A stretch of 64,000 nucleotides of DNA from positions 248,001 through 312,000 of the forward strand of contig JAACJP010000004.1 of the NCBI GenBank assembly GCA_013368375.1, in the 5' to 3' direction. The notes beneath the pieces were generated by a model. That model was not told the origin of the DNA and ran no database searches. It saw nothing but the letters and a program-made list of their open reading frames with translations. The DNA is from Tricholomella constricta. Its lineage: Eukaryota; Basidiomycota; Agaricomycetes; Agaricales; Lyophyllaceae. Positions 1 through 11,004 of this stretch are shown here, piece after piece (position 1 is the first letter of the stretch; each line of letters begins with the position of its first letter). The position numbers were made by a program, and so were the translations under genes.

Positions 1-1363
1 TATTCGAAGTACGTCGACTGGATTGCGCGTCTGCGAGTGTAAAGGAGTGTCTCACGCTCAAACCTTTGCCTTTTTTCCTTTCTCGAGGCAATGAGGGCTT
101 CAAAGGAGGGTTTGTTTTCTCTCCAAACTAATAATCAAAGGATTATCATCACTACACACTGTGAAAATCGTGGGGAAAATCTACGCACACCGTCGTGTAA
201 GTCTAAGGGTTTTGCGCGGCCCATAAAAATCCAGATTTTTTATCAGGTCGATTGAGCTGATGTCATCCGGGTCATGACCCAGACCTATCAAGCGTTCGGT
301 GATTCTGATGATGGTCAATGATTAGTTCAGAGTTAACCACTGACTGGGCCAAACGAAATACCGGGCTCGGAGACTAGAGATCAGATCTTCGTACTCGTTT
401 TCGACAGAGTTATATATCTCGACAGCCCACTCATTACACGTTGCGGCATGCTATTTAATAGTCAGTTAGGCTCCACATTGGATGGCGTCGTGACCGGCCT
501 TCAGGAGGGCCTTCACTTGCTCTTCAGTCGACTCCGTGAAGGCCTCGAAAACAGCTTTGGACCCAGATTTGTTCTTCGCGATATCTTCTCGAAGCTCTTT
601 CAGCTTCTGTGTCATCACCTGGAGGTCTTTCCGCATGTATTCTCCGTGCTGGAGTCCGTGATATTTCAACATGCCCCAGTGATGATATCCAACTACAAAA
701 GGTTGTTAGTCGAGACTTGATGCGTTGAAGGAGGGAACACACCATATTTGTGAGTGGCAGGGACAAGGCGCCAAACGATGTCATCTGGTTCATACAGCGC
801 AGCTACCTTGGATATGCAGCTACAGCGCTCTAAGTAAACCATTGAAGAGTGCACAACACAAACAACTCACAGACGGCCCAAACAAGCATCACACAAGTGC
901 TGGCGAAATGTGAAATCAGGCAGTGCGCTGTATGTTCCACAATACTATCCAGGCCATCATTAGTTCGCGGACAGAATGGTCATGGAAGCTGATCGGTCGC
1001 AGCTTACATCGCAGATCTCAGGCCCAAATAACAGTGTTGCCCACTGTGGTGCTGATATGTCAGGAGGGCAGCTGGGAACCTCCGGGTGGCGAGAAAAGCA
1101 TGTTTTCCACAGGGATGCCGAGTTCCGAGCGAGAACAATGTTCCGCAAGGATTTGCTTGTTTGCACGATATGATATATGTCGATTGGGTGTAAATGACCA
1201 AAAATCTGATTTGACAGCTTCAGCGGCTCGTGGTCAACACGGCGAACAGTTGACGGACCTCGAGGATCAAGTCTAATGGGAGACCAAGAAAGATTTTCAA
1301 GTCAAACTGTTTTTTCTTTCCGGTTAGCTTCCTCCTCTCCGTCTTCATGATTGCGTAGGCCAT
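1..1363 (-). CDS. F-box protein, left tandem copy (3' part outside window)
   Basis: This is the 5' two-thirds of a mushroom-type F-box gene, presumably an SCF ubiquitin-ligase substrate adaptor. Translation starts at the ATG at 1363 and the reading frame is still open at base 1. The F-box itself is recognisable after the first intron (LPLDLILE joined to IFGHLHPIDIYHI), followed by the family signature PSCPPDISAPQWATLLF and a small Cys cluster. A later exon holds RITERLIGLGHDPDDIS, also typical of this family. Introns sit at the same places as in the right copy, and intron 5 (451-516) has a normal GT donor. No internal stop was found. The two copies look roughly 85-90 percent alike by eye. The substrate is unknown. 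An additional upstream exon, up to about 1572, cannot be excluded. Confidence 0.75.
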
Positions 1364-2300
1364 CACATTCCCTGCACAACCAAATCAGTCGAAGCCAAAA
1401 TCGTGGCTGACTGCGACGTACAAGTGAATTCTGGATAAATGACATGTTCATGTTTAGTATCGTTGTAGCCAGTGATTATGAAGAAATCCTCTTGATTCGT
1501 GTCTGATAGCGGTAAAAGAGACAAATGCTCCGGAGGGCATGGTGCAAGGACATGATCACTTGAGATAGGCATCGGTGGAGAGTCGGCTGAGAAGATTCGG
1601 AACGAGAGCTAGATCCCTTCCTTTTGTTAGTTCTCCGAGTCGCAACCGAGTCGTTGAGCAGTCATTCAACGTCACATGTTAACGTCGAGTCGCCTTGGTG
1701 CCTGCCAGTATCAAAGCCTGATCAAAGCGGTCAGCGGCGCCGCCCAGTGGTCGTCTGTCAGGAAAGTCAGTGCGAGTCATCAAGATAGTTGTACCATTTC
1801 GTTCATTGTCAACGATATATTATGCTGGCACGGTCCTGAATTGAAAAAAAACCAATGTATGTTCACGACGGGCATTAATGACTAAGATTATCTTTCTTAC
1901 TAGCCAACAGCCGTGTTCAGTGACTAAAGCATATTTGGGCACCTTGTAATATTGAATGGCCCAACGGCGAGAAAAACAGAATGTGTTCCAGCGAGAGCAT
2001 GAGTCAACTGCAAGACGACCGCGCGCCGACTGCTCTTGCGGCAAATTCAACTGCCTCACGCTTTCCCTCCCGTGTCCCTGCTCCTGTGTCGATCGATATC
2101 TACTTCAGGAACCTCTGATAGGCGATCGTCCCTGTCCACGCGGTTCCGAGAGTGGCGCGACACGTTATCGGACACCTCGAGCCCTGACTCGACATCCTTC
2201 TATTTTCGCTGTTGAAGCTCCAGAAGAAAGTCCTCCGCGCTGATCGACTCTCTGTCTGACTGACTCGGCGAGCACATAAATAGGTGGACAAACTGGCTTG
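1..2300 (+). repeat. Direct segmental duplication, left unit
   Basis: The left unit holds the 5' part of an F-box gene plus its upstream region. It matches about 3756-6440 in the same orientation, with small indels and one longer dissimilar stretch (about 5520-6080 in the right unit). The unit therefore covers an F-box gene together with the divergent promoter behind it. Confidence 0.75.
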
Positions 2301-2664
2301 CATTTGATTGACGAGTATGAGAAATCACCAGTAGTATGTTGTTTTAAGAACAACTATGTGGCCCTTGAGTGGCGCGTGAAAGCACATCCAAAGACTTCTG
2401 GTCGGTTTGTGTCCTACGACAATAGCAAGATTTTCCATACGTTACAGGGCGTCTTCTTTCAAACAATCCACCAAAAAATGTTCAAAGCTCATCACCACCC
2501 GATTCAGTCTATCACTGTACTTGGCGAGCTGCACTGTCGATTGTGGTCGACGATCTCTGGATGAGTTGGACCTTGACAAAGTCTCGGCCTATCGCAGGCG
2601 TCGAAACCTTGTGTCTGTTAAAGGGAAACGCACAAGCATGAAAGCTATTTGAGAGCCATTTGAA
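1364..2664. other. Upstream region of left F-box copy; no gene seen
   Basis: This stretch separates the two F-box copies. The part at about 2110-2300 is nearly identical to 6260-6440, which is the promoter region of the MATE gene, including the AGCACATAAATA TATA-like site near 2273. In the left copy no MATE gene follows it. The remainder shows only short unsupported frames. Confidence 0.6.
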
Positions 2665-5117
2665 TCAAGATACGCACTTGTCAAGGAGATGCTGTTCAAG
2701 TGGGCGTGTCGAATAGAGGCGTGTTCCCATGTCAGGGCATCTTGCACATCTGAATTCCGCGAGAGGGCTTTCAACCAATATGACTGGTTTCCTGGGTCCA
2801 CGTTCATCAACAAATGTGCCGCGGTAATAGATAACGTCGTCCCCTTCGCGGGGCACAAAAATGGAGTGACTGACGATACAGCAGATTTAACATCATGTAT
2901 GTAGATGATGTGCAACGTACACCTCTTTGACATGCTTCATCGCAGCTGGGCGTGAAACAAAATCGTAAAAATGCGCGGCGCAGTGGTTACAGCTCCAGGA
3001 CTCGTCCATAGGATTGGGATGCTTGCTTTCATGGAGTCGAACGAGGGCAGTGGTATCTGATGTCAAGAGGTGCCAGGATTGCGTGAGATGCTGCTTATTC
3101 AAAATCATAGCAATCGCATGAGTGACCTGCGACGGCGGCGTGAGTACAGGTGAGGAGCAGCTTGAAAACACTCATGGCAGATACACACGTATTCCCGCCA
3201 TGTGTAGATTTTGTGTCCTTTAAGGCCCCTGTGAGATTGTTGGGGACACTCCGCGCAAAGCAGCCTAGCATTTAGACAGTCAATATCGGATACAGACGCT
3301 GTTGTTGGGTCTAAGCCTAGAAACGAAACCAAGGCGCCTGCGATCACCGAGCCAGGAGTGGAAAACACCAGCTCATGCGGACCACATCTCGCCAAGGTAG
3401 GGCAGCTTGCATGTGCGCTGAAATCGTCATATCCGAACAAGCCAGCGTCCTTCGTCCCACAAGATCTAGCAGCGCACTTGAAAACCGACGTAGCTAAATA
3501 TAGCTTGTGCATCGAGGTCGTGGGGTCCGTCAAGCCAGTCGCCTTCGCGTCAGATAATTGTGCAAGCAACCGTTGTAGTTGGAGTTGACGCCATTCATGG
3601 AGATATTCTGGTAGCTTCGCGAAGGCCTCGCTGCATCCCAGCTCATGCAGCGCGGCATCCGATGGGTCGTTCAGCAGAGAATCTATGGCTTCGAACTGGA
3701 GTAACTCTTCGTAACCTGGAAGTTTGTCCCATGTCATTGGCGACAGAGTTTTCTGATATTCCAAGTAGATCGACTTGATTGCGTGTTTGCGAAAGGCAAG
3801 GACTCTCGCTCGCTTTATTCTTCGCTCGTACTCCTTTCTCGAGGCAATGAGTGCTTCAAAGGAGGGGTTGTTTTCTCTCCAAACTAATCAAAGGATTATC
3901 ATCACTACACACTGTGTATATCGAGGGAAAATTTACGTACACCGCCGTGTAAGTCTATGGGGTTTGCGCGGCCCACTGGCAGGATACAGAAATTGGCTCA
4001 GGTCGGATGAGCTGATAATATCTGGGGCATGACCGAGACCTATCAAGCGTTCCGTGATTCTGATTGTGATCAATGATTAGTTCAGAGCCAACCACTAACT
4101 GGGCCGAACGAAATACCGGGCTTCCAAACTTCCCAACAGAGATTCGTTCTCGTTTAAAATAGAGTCGAAGATGTCGAGAGCCCACTTATTACATATTGCG
4201 CTATGCTATTTGATAGTCAGTTGGGCTCCACGTTGGATAGCGTAGTGACCCGCCTTCAGGAGAGCTCTAGCTTGCTCTTCAGCCGACTCCTTGAAGGCCT
4301 CAAAAGCAGCTTTGGACCCAATTTTTTTTTTTGAGATATCTTCTCGAAGCTTTTCCAGCTTCTGTATCATCACATGGAGATCTTTCCGCATGTATCTTCC
4401 ATGCGATGCGATTTCGTCATATGTGCACCTCCAGTAGCGATTGCCAACTACAAATGATTGTTAGTCGGGGTTTGATGCGTTCAAGGAGGGAACACACCAT
4501 CTCTGTAAGTGGCAGGGATAAGGCGCCAAACGATGTCATCTGGTTCATACAGCGCAGTTACCTTGGATACGCAGCTACAGCGCTCTAAGTAAACCATTGA
4601 AGAGAGCACAACACAAGCAACTCACAGACGGTCCAAACAAGTACTACACAAGTGCTGGCGAAATGTAAAATCAAGCAGTGCGCCGTATTTTCCACAATAC
4701 TATCCGGGTCATCATTAGTTCGCGGGAGGAATGGCAACGGAAGCAGATCGGAGCAACTTACGTCGCAGATCACAGGCCCAAATAACAGCGTTGCCCACTG
4801 TGGTGCTGATACGTCAGGAGGGCAGCTGGGAACCTCCGGATGGCGAGAAAAGCAGCTTTTCCATAGGGATGCCGAGTTACGAGCGAGAACAATGTTTCGT
4901 AAAAATTTGCTTGTTTGCGCGATATGATATATGTCGATTGGGTGTAAATGACCAAAGATCTGATTTGAAAGATTTAGCGGCTCGTGGTCAACACGGCGAA
5001 CAGTTGACGGACCTCGAGGATCAAGTCTAATGGGAGACCAAGAAATATTCGCAGGTCAAACTGTTTCTTCTTTCCTGTTAGCTTCCTCCTCTCCGTCTTC
5101 ATGATTGCGTTGGCCAT
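2665..5117 (-). CDS. F-box protein, complete right tandem copy
   Basis: A ten-exon gene of about 632 codons. Exons by my splicing: 5117-5013, 4959-4762, 4654-4626, 4574-4498, 4447-4272, 4205-4117, 4059-3941, 3883-3189, 3126-2921, 2869-2665. Summed length is a multiple of three. Residues about 30-50 form the F-box (LPLDLILEIFGHLHPIDIYH), followed by CPPDVSAPQWATLLF and a Cys cluster. The C-terminal half carries three further Cys/His clusters (RLLCAECPQ, SCNHCAAHF, FRCARCPDM), which may bind zinc. The predicted role is substrate recognition in an SCF ubiquitin ligase; the substrate is unknown. Intron 5 (4271-4206) begins with GC where the left copy has GT, so it is either a GC-AG intron or a decayed splice site. 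A further upstream exon, to 5335, is possible. Confidence 0.75.
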
Positions 5118-6440
5118 CACATTCCCTGCACAATCAGATCAGTCGAAGCCAAAATCGTGGCCGACTGCGACGCACAAGTGCCAGATTCAAGTGAGAAAAT
5201 GAGGTCATGTTCATGTTCAGTATCGTTGTAGCCAGTGACCATGAAGAAATCCTCTTGATTCGTGTCTGATAGCGGCAAAAGAGACAAATGCTCCAGGAGT
5301 GGTGCAAGGACATGGTCACTTGAAATACCTGACATTGGTAGAAAGTCGGCTGAGAAGATTCGGAACGAGACCTAAATCTCTTCCATTTATCAATTCTCGT
5401 TAAACAGTGATTTGGCGTCACACATCACAACCAGTAATCATCAACCGAGTTGATGGAAGAGTTGGGATCAAAACAGTTGTACGATCATTTTCGTTCATTG
5501 TCAACACGGCTACGATAAGCAAGTTGAATGGAAGGGTTGCAGCTTCCGGATCCCTCAATTTCCAATAAAACCTTGCACACAATATAAAAAGGAAACAGCG
5601 TGTGTGCTCAAGGTAATCATTTATACAACAAGGTCCTCCTCCGTCGTCACAATCGCATCTCTACAGAGAACGCAGGATCGTCACCGCCGCTAATTTTGCT
5701 GACAGATGCGACCCCGACTCCCGCCTCCCCAATAAAGTCACCTCCACGGGGAAGAAGGCACTCGCATCGTCTCCGCCGACGGTTAACATCATGGAGCCGG
5801 AACGCGTGTCGTCCGATGCGGATACGGAGGCGATGGTCCAAGCAAGGGAGTGCGACCCGGGGTCGAAGGACCAATCACCGGAGTGTGAAGAGACGATGGG
5901 GTACGAGCCAGTTCTATCATGAATCGTGCAGCGTCGTCAGTCAGCGTTTTGGATTTGAGTAAGTTTGAGGGGACTTACGGCAGAGGGGTGGAAATAACAG
6001 CGTCGTGAAGTGTGACGTTCTAGAACGAGATCTCGTTCTCAAATATTCGATGCTGACTTCGCAGGTGCCGTCATTCGAAGGCGAGGGCCAGCAGTTGACT
6101 AGACGTCAACAATAGCGTTCACTTTCGGAGTCAACTGAAAGACGAGACCGCGCCAACTGCTCTTGCGGCAGTTACAATTCAACTGCCTCAAACTTTGCCT
6201 CCCGCGTCCTTGCACCTGACTCGTCAATCGATATTTACTCCAGGAGGTACTCTCGGAATCTCTGATAGGCGATCACGTCCCTGTCCACGCGGTTCCGAGA
6301 GTGGCGCGACATGTTATCGCGCCCTGACTCGACATCCTTCTATTTTCCCTGTTAAGGCTCAAGAAGAAAGTCCTCCGCGCTGATCGACTCTCAGTCTGAC
6401 TGACTCGGCGAGCACATAAATACCTGGACAAGCTGGCTTA
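3756..6440 (+). repeat. Direct segmental duplication, right unit
   Basis: Partner of the left unit. It carries the complete F-box copy's 5' part and the divergent upstream region that here leads into the MATE transporter gene. The segment at about 5520-6080 has no counterpart in the left unit. Confidence 0.75.
5118..6264. other. Intergenic region between F-box copy and MATE gene
   Basis: Divergent upstream region. Part is shared with the left duplication unit. The segment at about 5520-6080 is unique to this side and contains open frames on the plus strand (for example 5600-5962) that I cannot connect to any family. An acidic frame begins at MEPERVSSD near 5790. No gene is called. Confidence 0.5.
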
Positions 6441-6472
6441 CTTTTCTTTGACCTCATCCGATCTCTGAGCCC
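6265..6472 (+). promoter_or_regulatory. Probable promoter and 5' UTR of the MATE gene
   Basis: A TATA-like CATAAATA lies near 6413, about 55 bases before the ATG at 6473. The same block, nearly identical, is found at about 2115-2300 without a gene behind it. The assignment is by position and motif only. Confidence 0.45.
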
Positions 6473-8885
6473 ATGGCATCTCAATCTGCGACATTATCGG
6501 AAACTTCCCAGCTGGATGTCCATGGATGGGATACAACAGAAACGACATCGCTATTGCCCCCTTGGGATAATGACAGCGAACTGTCTATACTCAAGTCTAC
6601 GGACGCCTCTAGCCTGAGAGCGACGATGTTCTGGGAAGAAATGCGTACCATACCCCGCTACGCCTTACCTGTCTTCGGGTCTGTCATCTTCCTTCCAGCC
6701 CATCCTCTATCCATCTATCGCATTTCATGTTTATCCTCTTCCCGTTGCGACACAGCTCCCAGATCCTGGAATTCAGCATGATGTTCATTTCGGTCATATC
6801 CATCGGCCACTTGTCGACGATGACTCTGGCTGCGGTCAGTTTGGGCTCGATGACTGCGAATGTCACTGGTCTTAGTGTGCTGCAAGGACTCGCGAGCGCT
6901 CTTGATACACTGCTCCCGTCGGCGTATACATCCCCTCAACCTCAGCTTGTAGGTCTTTGGGCGCAGCGCATGGGTTAAGTCGTCATTTTGTGATCAGTGT
7001 CGCGGATATTCATAAGGTCTTTACTTTATAATTATCTAGCGGTGGTGATGGCATTCGCAGTGGGGGTAACTTGTCCTCTGGGTGCCGGTGTTAACTCTCG
7101 GGCTGATTGCTATTGTGGCAGCCGATCGCTCTCGTGTGGTTTAGTGCAGAGGCGATTTTACTTGCCTTGAAACAGGATCTCGAAGTCGCCCATCTGGCTG
7201 CTGTATACCTGCGTTGGCTGTCGTTGGGTCTACCAGGTTCATCTTACTTGCTTATTGGGGAATTCCTACTGATAATTCTTCTATGAATATATTTCAAGCA
7301 TTTGCCTACAACTGTATCAGCCGGTAGGTTTTTGAACCTGCGTCCTGGAGTTCGTCTGTCTGATAACGAACTTCACGGGAAGTCGATACTTCCAGTCACA
7401 AGGTGTGTTTTCAATTTAGCGGATCAAAATTTTCAGATTAAATCACCATCTCCCAAGGTCTATTCTTCGTGCAAACACGAATCATATCTTTTGTGGCGCC
7501 AGTCAATGTGGTGGTCAATTATCTTCTAGGTCCTTGTTTTCACATTTTCAATCGTCCTAAAATCTCATCCGTGATAAATGCCAGTCTGGGGACCCAAGCC
7601 TATTCGACTCGGCTTTATAGGCGCCCCCATCGCTTCAGTGCTCTCTTTCTACCTGATATCTCTGATCTCATTTATCCACGTGATGTACTTTACGCCTCGC
7701 ACTACATGGCACCCGCTTTCCGCCAAGATGTTCACGAATCTCGGCCTTCTTGTGCGTCTGGGATTGTCAGGCATAGGTACTGTCGCGTTATAACCTCTGC
7801 GAGGCTTCTCTGACCAATCTTTAATTATGAATCAGCTCAACTGGTGTCCGAGTGGTGGGGATGGGAGTTTGCTGTACTTGCCGCATCCTTGTATGGCACA
7901 CCTCTTAGCCCCCTCGGTCGATTCTAAACTTATATTGATAGCATGGGGCCTATTACACTCGCCTCTCAGTCGATTTTGACCACCACAGCTGCTATGGCGT
8001 TCCAACTTTCTTTTGCCATTGCAAATGCCACTTCCATTCGGTATATTCAATCCTAATTTACTCCCATGCTCGACTTACCATCTCCGCATAGCATTGGGAA
8101 TTTACTGGGAGAGAAGAATGCAACACGTGCTGGTGTTGCGGCGTATACTTCGCTCGTGGTGTCCATTATTGCGGCCATTATTACAAGGTGGGTATCTCAT
8201 TTCCGTCCCAGTTTTCGGCAGAGAGAAATATGTTTTACCCTGCACCATCCTCGTCATTCTCCGCAATTCGTGGGCTACTCTGTTCAACAATGACCCTGGT
8301 AAGCCTCGCGCGCTCCTCATATATCCATCTATTTTTCGTTTTCGTCTTTCAGAGGTGGTCAAAGTTGTTGCGGCTGTCATTCCCTTGATCGCTCTATTCC
8401 AGATTGTGGATAGCAATGCTGCGGTGACTCAAGGTATTCTGAGGGCGCGTGGAAAACAAGTGAGTCACGAACGATTGTTTTGAGTAACTTGACCACTGAT
8501 CGCATTCCAGTTCATTGGCGCTCTTTTGAATCTCAGGTAAATCGGTTCAATATCGAAGATGCGACGCACTTGATAATTTTTATGTCCAGTGCATACTATG
8601 TTATTGGTAGGGATTTTTTATCATGCCATCTCATTATGTTGGCTCACTGAGATGTCGAAAGGACTTCCTCTGGGAGTTTGGCTCGCTTTCCGGCGTGATC
8701 TTGGCCTCAACGGTCTTTGGATCGGCCTCACAACAACCCTCGTTTACAACTCCGCGATCGGGACTATTCTTTGCTTCAAGACTGACTGGAACGAAGAAGT
8801 CGTCAGGGTCGTGAAGCGGCTGGCGGAGGAGGAAAGACTTCGAAAAGTAGCGGATGAGGAAAACCGACCTCTCTCAGGCCGTTGA
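6473..8885 (+). CDS. MATE family multidrug/toxin efflux transporter
   Basis: An integral membrane antiporter of the multi-antimicrobial extrusion family, expected to export small cationic or organic compounds in exchange for H+ or Na+. My splicing gives 16 exons and 524 residues, summed length a multiple of three: 6473-6678, 6756-6973, 7040-7065, 7122-7236, 7299-7323, 7383-7402, 7458-7529, 7585-7776, 7836-7890, 7942-8040, 8092-8187, 8222-8298, 8353-8459, 8511-8536, 8590-8606, 8662-8885. Family hallmarks are VISIGHLSTMTLAAVSLGSM, LASALDTLLPSAYTSPQP, NCISRRYFQSQGLF, IRIGNLLGEKNA and ITQGILRARGKQ-like segments, with about 12 hydrophobic stretches. Length is normal for fungal MATE proteins. Several exons are only 17-26 bases. 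The start is the only ATG that fits the acidic N-terminus seen in fungal members. Confidence 0.9.
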
Positions 8886-9090
8886 TGAGGGGTAAAATTA
8901 TGAGTTTCTTTTCTTCCGTTCCAAAACTCCCCAATCGCATATCGCGTACAAAGTCGTCAGCGTAAGCAATTAGGGGAGCTTAATTAAAACCTTCGAGTCC
9001 GGAAGGCAGAGTTCAGCGGCCGAGACGACGGAACCTATCCGATTTGAAATGTAATAGAGACAAACAAACTCCTCTTGCTCTACTAAACCC

Positions 9091-9855
9091 ATGCTGGCCC
9101 GGAGGGCAGTCGCTCGTTCATTCTTACACTTACGACACAATGCAATAAAACCTACACGAGATAGAGCTTTTTCTTACCTTCCTCCTCATGCTCAATTTCA
9201 AGCACGCCCGCCGACTTGGTCAGCAAAACTATGGTATAGACGGGATGGAACACCGCGGTCGAGGCTTAAAGGCCTCATAATAGGTACGTAGCCATACCAA
9301 TTGCCTCCATGCAAAGAGTTTCATCGTTTCGTTGCTCTAGGTACCATTGCATCCGCAACGCTGTATACCATGTACACCATGCTAGCACTGGTGGACGAAT
9401 TTGACACAGCGAACTACCTCTTGTCAGGTCTTATACATATCCAACGGATAGACACCGAATATTCCTCTGTAGACCCTTCGGAGTTCAAGTCTATCCACTC
9501 TTACTTTCAAGAGATGTGCAGCGCCCTGTTCGGGGACATCCCGCAACAGATGATCGACGACTTCTTCGGTGATGTCGACGCTCTCGTGGGCTCGTCGAAG
9601 GATGAGGCGCACAGGGTGCTGCGGGAGACTTGCGAGGAGGTGCACATGATCCTTGTGGATAGCAAGTGGCGGGATCCGATAGAGACCGCTGGGAAGGCGG
9701 TGGCTAGATTGGATGAAGGCCTCCTGCAGCTGGTGGAGATGGTGCAGGATACCTATGGAGATGAGTTTGGGAAGATGTTGAAGGCGCAGAAAATTGGTTC
9801 GCAGACACTCAAGGACTCTGCGGCGAAGGGCGGCGAGTATGAAGTGGTGGGGTAG
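9091..9855 (+). CDS. Small fungal protein with probable mitochondrial targeting and one membrane segment
   Basis: Two exons, 9091-9283 and 9341-9855, give 235 residues. The N-terminus (MLARRAVARSFLHLRHNA) is rich in Arg and lacks acidic residues, as in mitochondrial presequences. The splice junction falls inside a hydrophobic segment (GLIIGTIASATLYTMYTM) that could span a membrane. The rest is acidic and mostly helical in character, with no motif I can name. I recognise the overall architecture as a basidiomycete conserved hypothetical only loosely. A function cannot be assigned. Confidence 0.65.
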
Positions 9856-11004
9856 AGGTGCGTTCTGCTGCTATCTCCTGCGAATTCTTTTACTTAATAA
9901 ATAGTACTAACAAGATGTTTGAGGCCGCAGATCATATCGAAGCCTTCTTATAGATACGGTACACATTATCATCTGCAGTCGTTGTGCAGTTTTTGGTCAC
10001 TTCAACGCTCTTGATACCATCACGCCTTCCTCTTACAGTCGACAGCGAAGCCTGCGATGCTTCGATTCTCGAACCGCCACCCTTATGGTGCAATGGACAT
10101 GTGCTGGAGGAAACCACGAGTCATACTGGTACGTCGCCATGGCGGCCACAACTCAGCAGGTTCGGCGTACTTTACTGCTCTCATCCCGACAAACCACTTT
10201 TAAGAACTTCGGACCATTCAATCCACCCACGATCCCCGCCCGCCAATGGCTTAAATCTTCGCCCCAGTTTTCGAGGTTACCTTTTCCATTTGCCGCCTTG
10301 TCTGGCTGACTCCAAGAGCTCGGATGCTTATACTCATGGCTCTTTCTACGTGGGAGTTGTTATATTTGGCAGGATATTGAGAATATGGCGTGCAACGGAG
10401 TTAGTCATTGGAGCCAGTATCGCGCGAACTCATCCTTGCTAAAAGTCTCCCAGTAGACCAATCAAAGGCAGTATGGATCCTCATCTCAACTCCTGTTACG
10501 CCAACAGAAGGGCGTTCGGGACATTTACTGAACTTTACCATCGCTGCGTACTCTCTTGAAGCCCCATAGCTCACATTATTCTTCTCCTTCTGTCCCACTC
10601 CGAAGTCTGTTTGGGCCATGCGACCTCGACAAGTTCAGTGAACTCCGACTCCAAATAATCGCTGAAAGTAAACGGTGTTGATTGATAGATGTACGGTCAG
10701 CACCAATGCTTCCGTGAGTAATATGAAGCACCTCGTCCACACCGATGAAATGTAGTCCGCTCCTATGCTGTCGACTCATTCGTCCCTATCAAGTTCGCAT
10801 CTGATCGAAGCCACTCCCTCCGCATTCTCTGACAAGTCCATTGAACTCTTCTCGGGCCTTAGCTTTGCGATGGCCGCCTTGTGGGCCTGATTACATTGAT
10901 TCGTGTATAACTAACAATCTCACACCACAAAGCTGATCAGAGTTCTAGGTAAAGTGGTCGGGAGAGAGGTCGACCATTCTAGTTCCACGTCCTCATTCAT
11001 AGCT
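9856..11004. other. Intergenic, no gene seen
   Basis: Holds the 3' ends of the convergent genes on either side. The frames at 9984-10442 and 10401-10779 have no family signature and no coding-like codon pattern. I see nothing further. Confidence 0.6.

Noticed and set aside
5600..5962. 120-codon plus-strand frame between F-box and MATE genes
   Set aside because: Arg-rich composition suggests an off-frame reading; another frame here is acidic but has no recognisable family.
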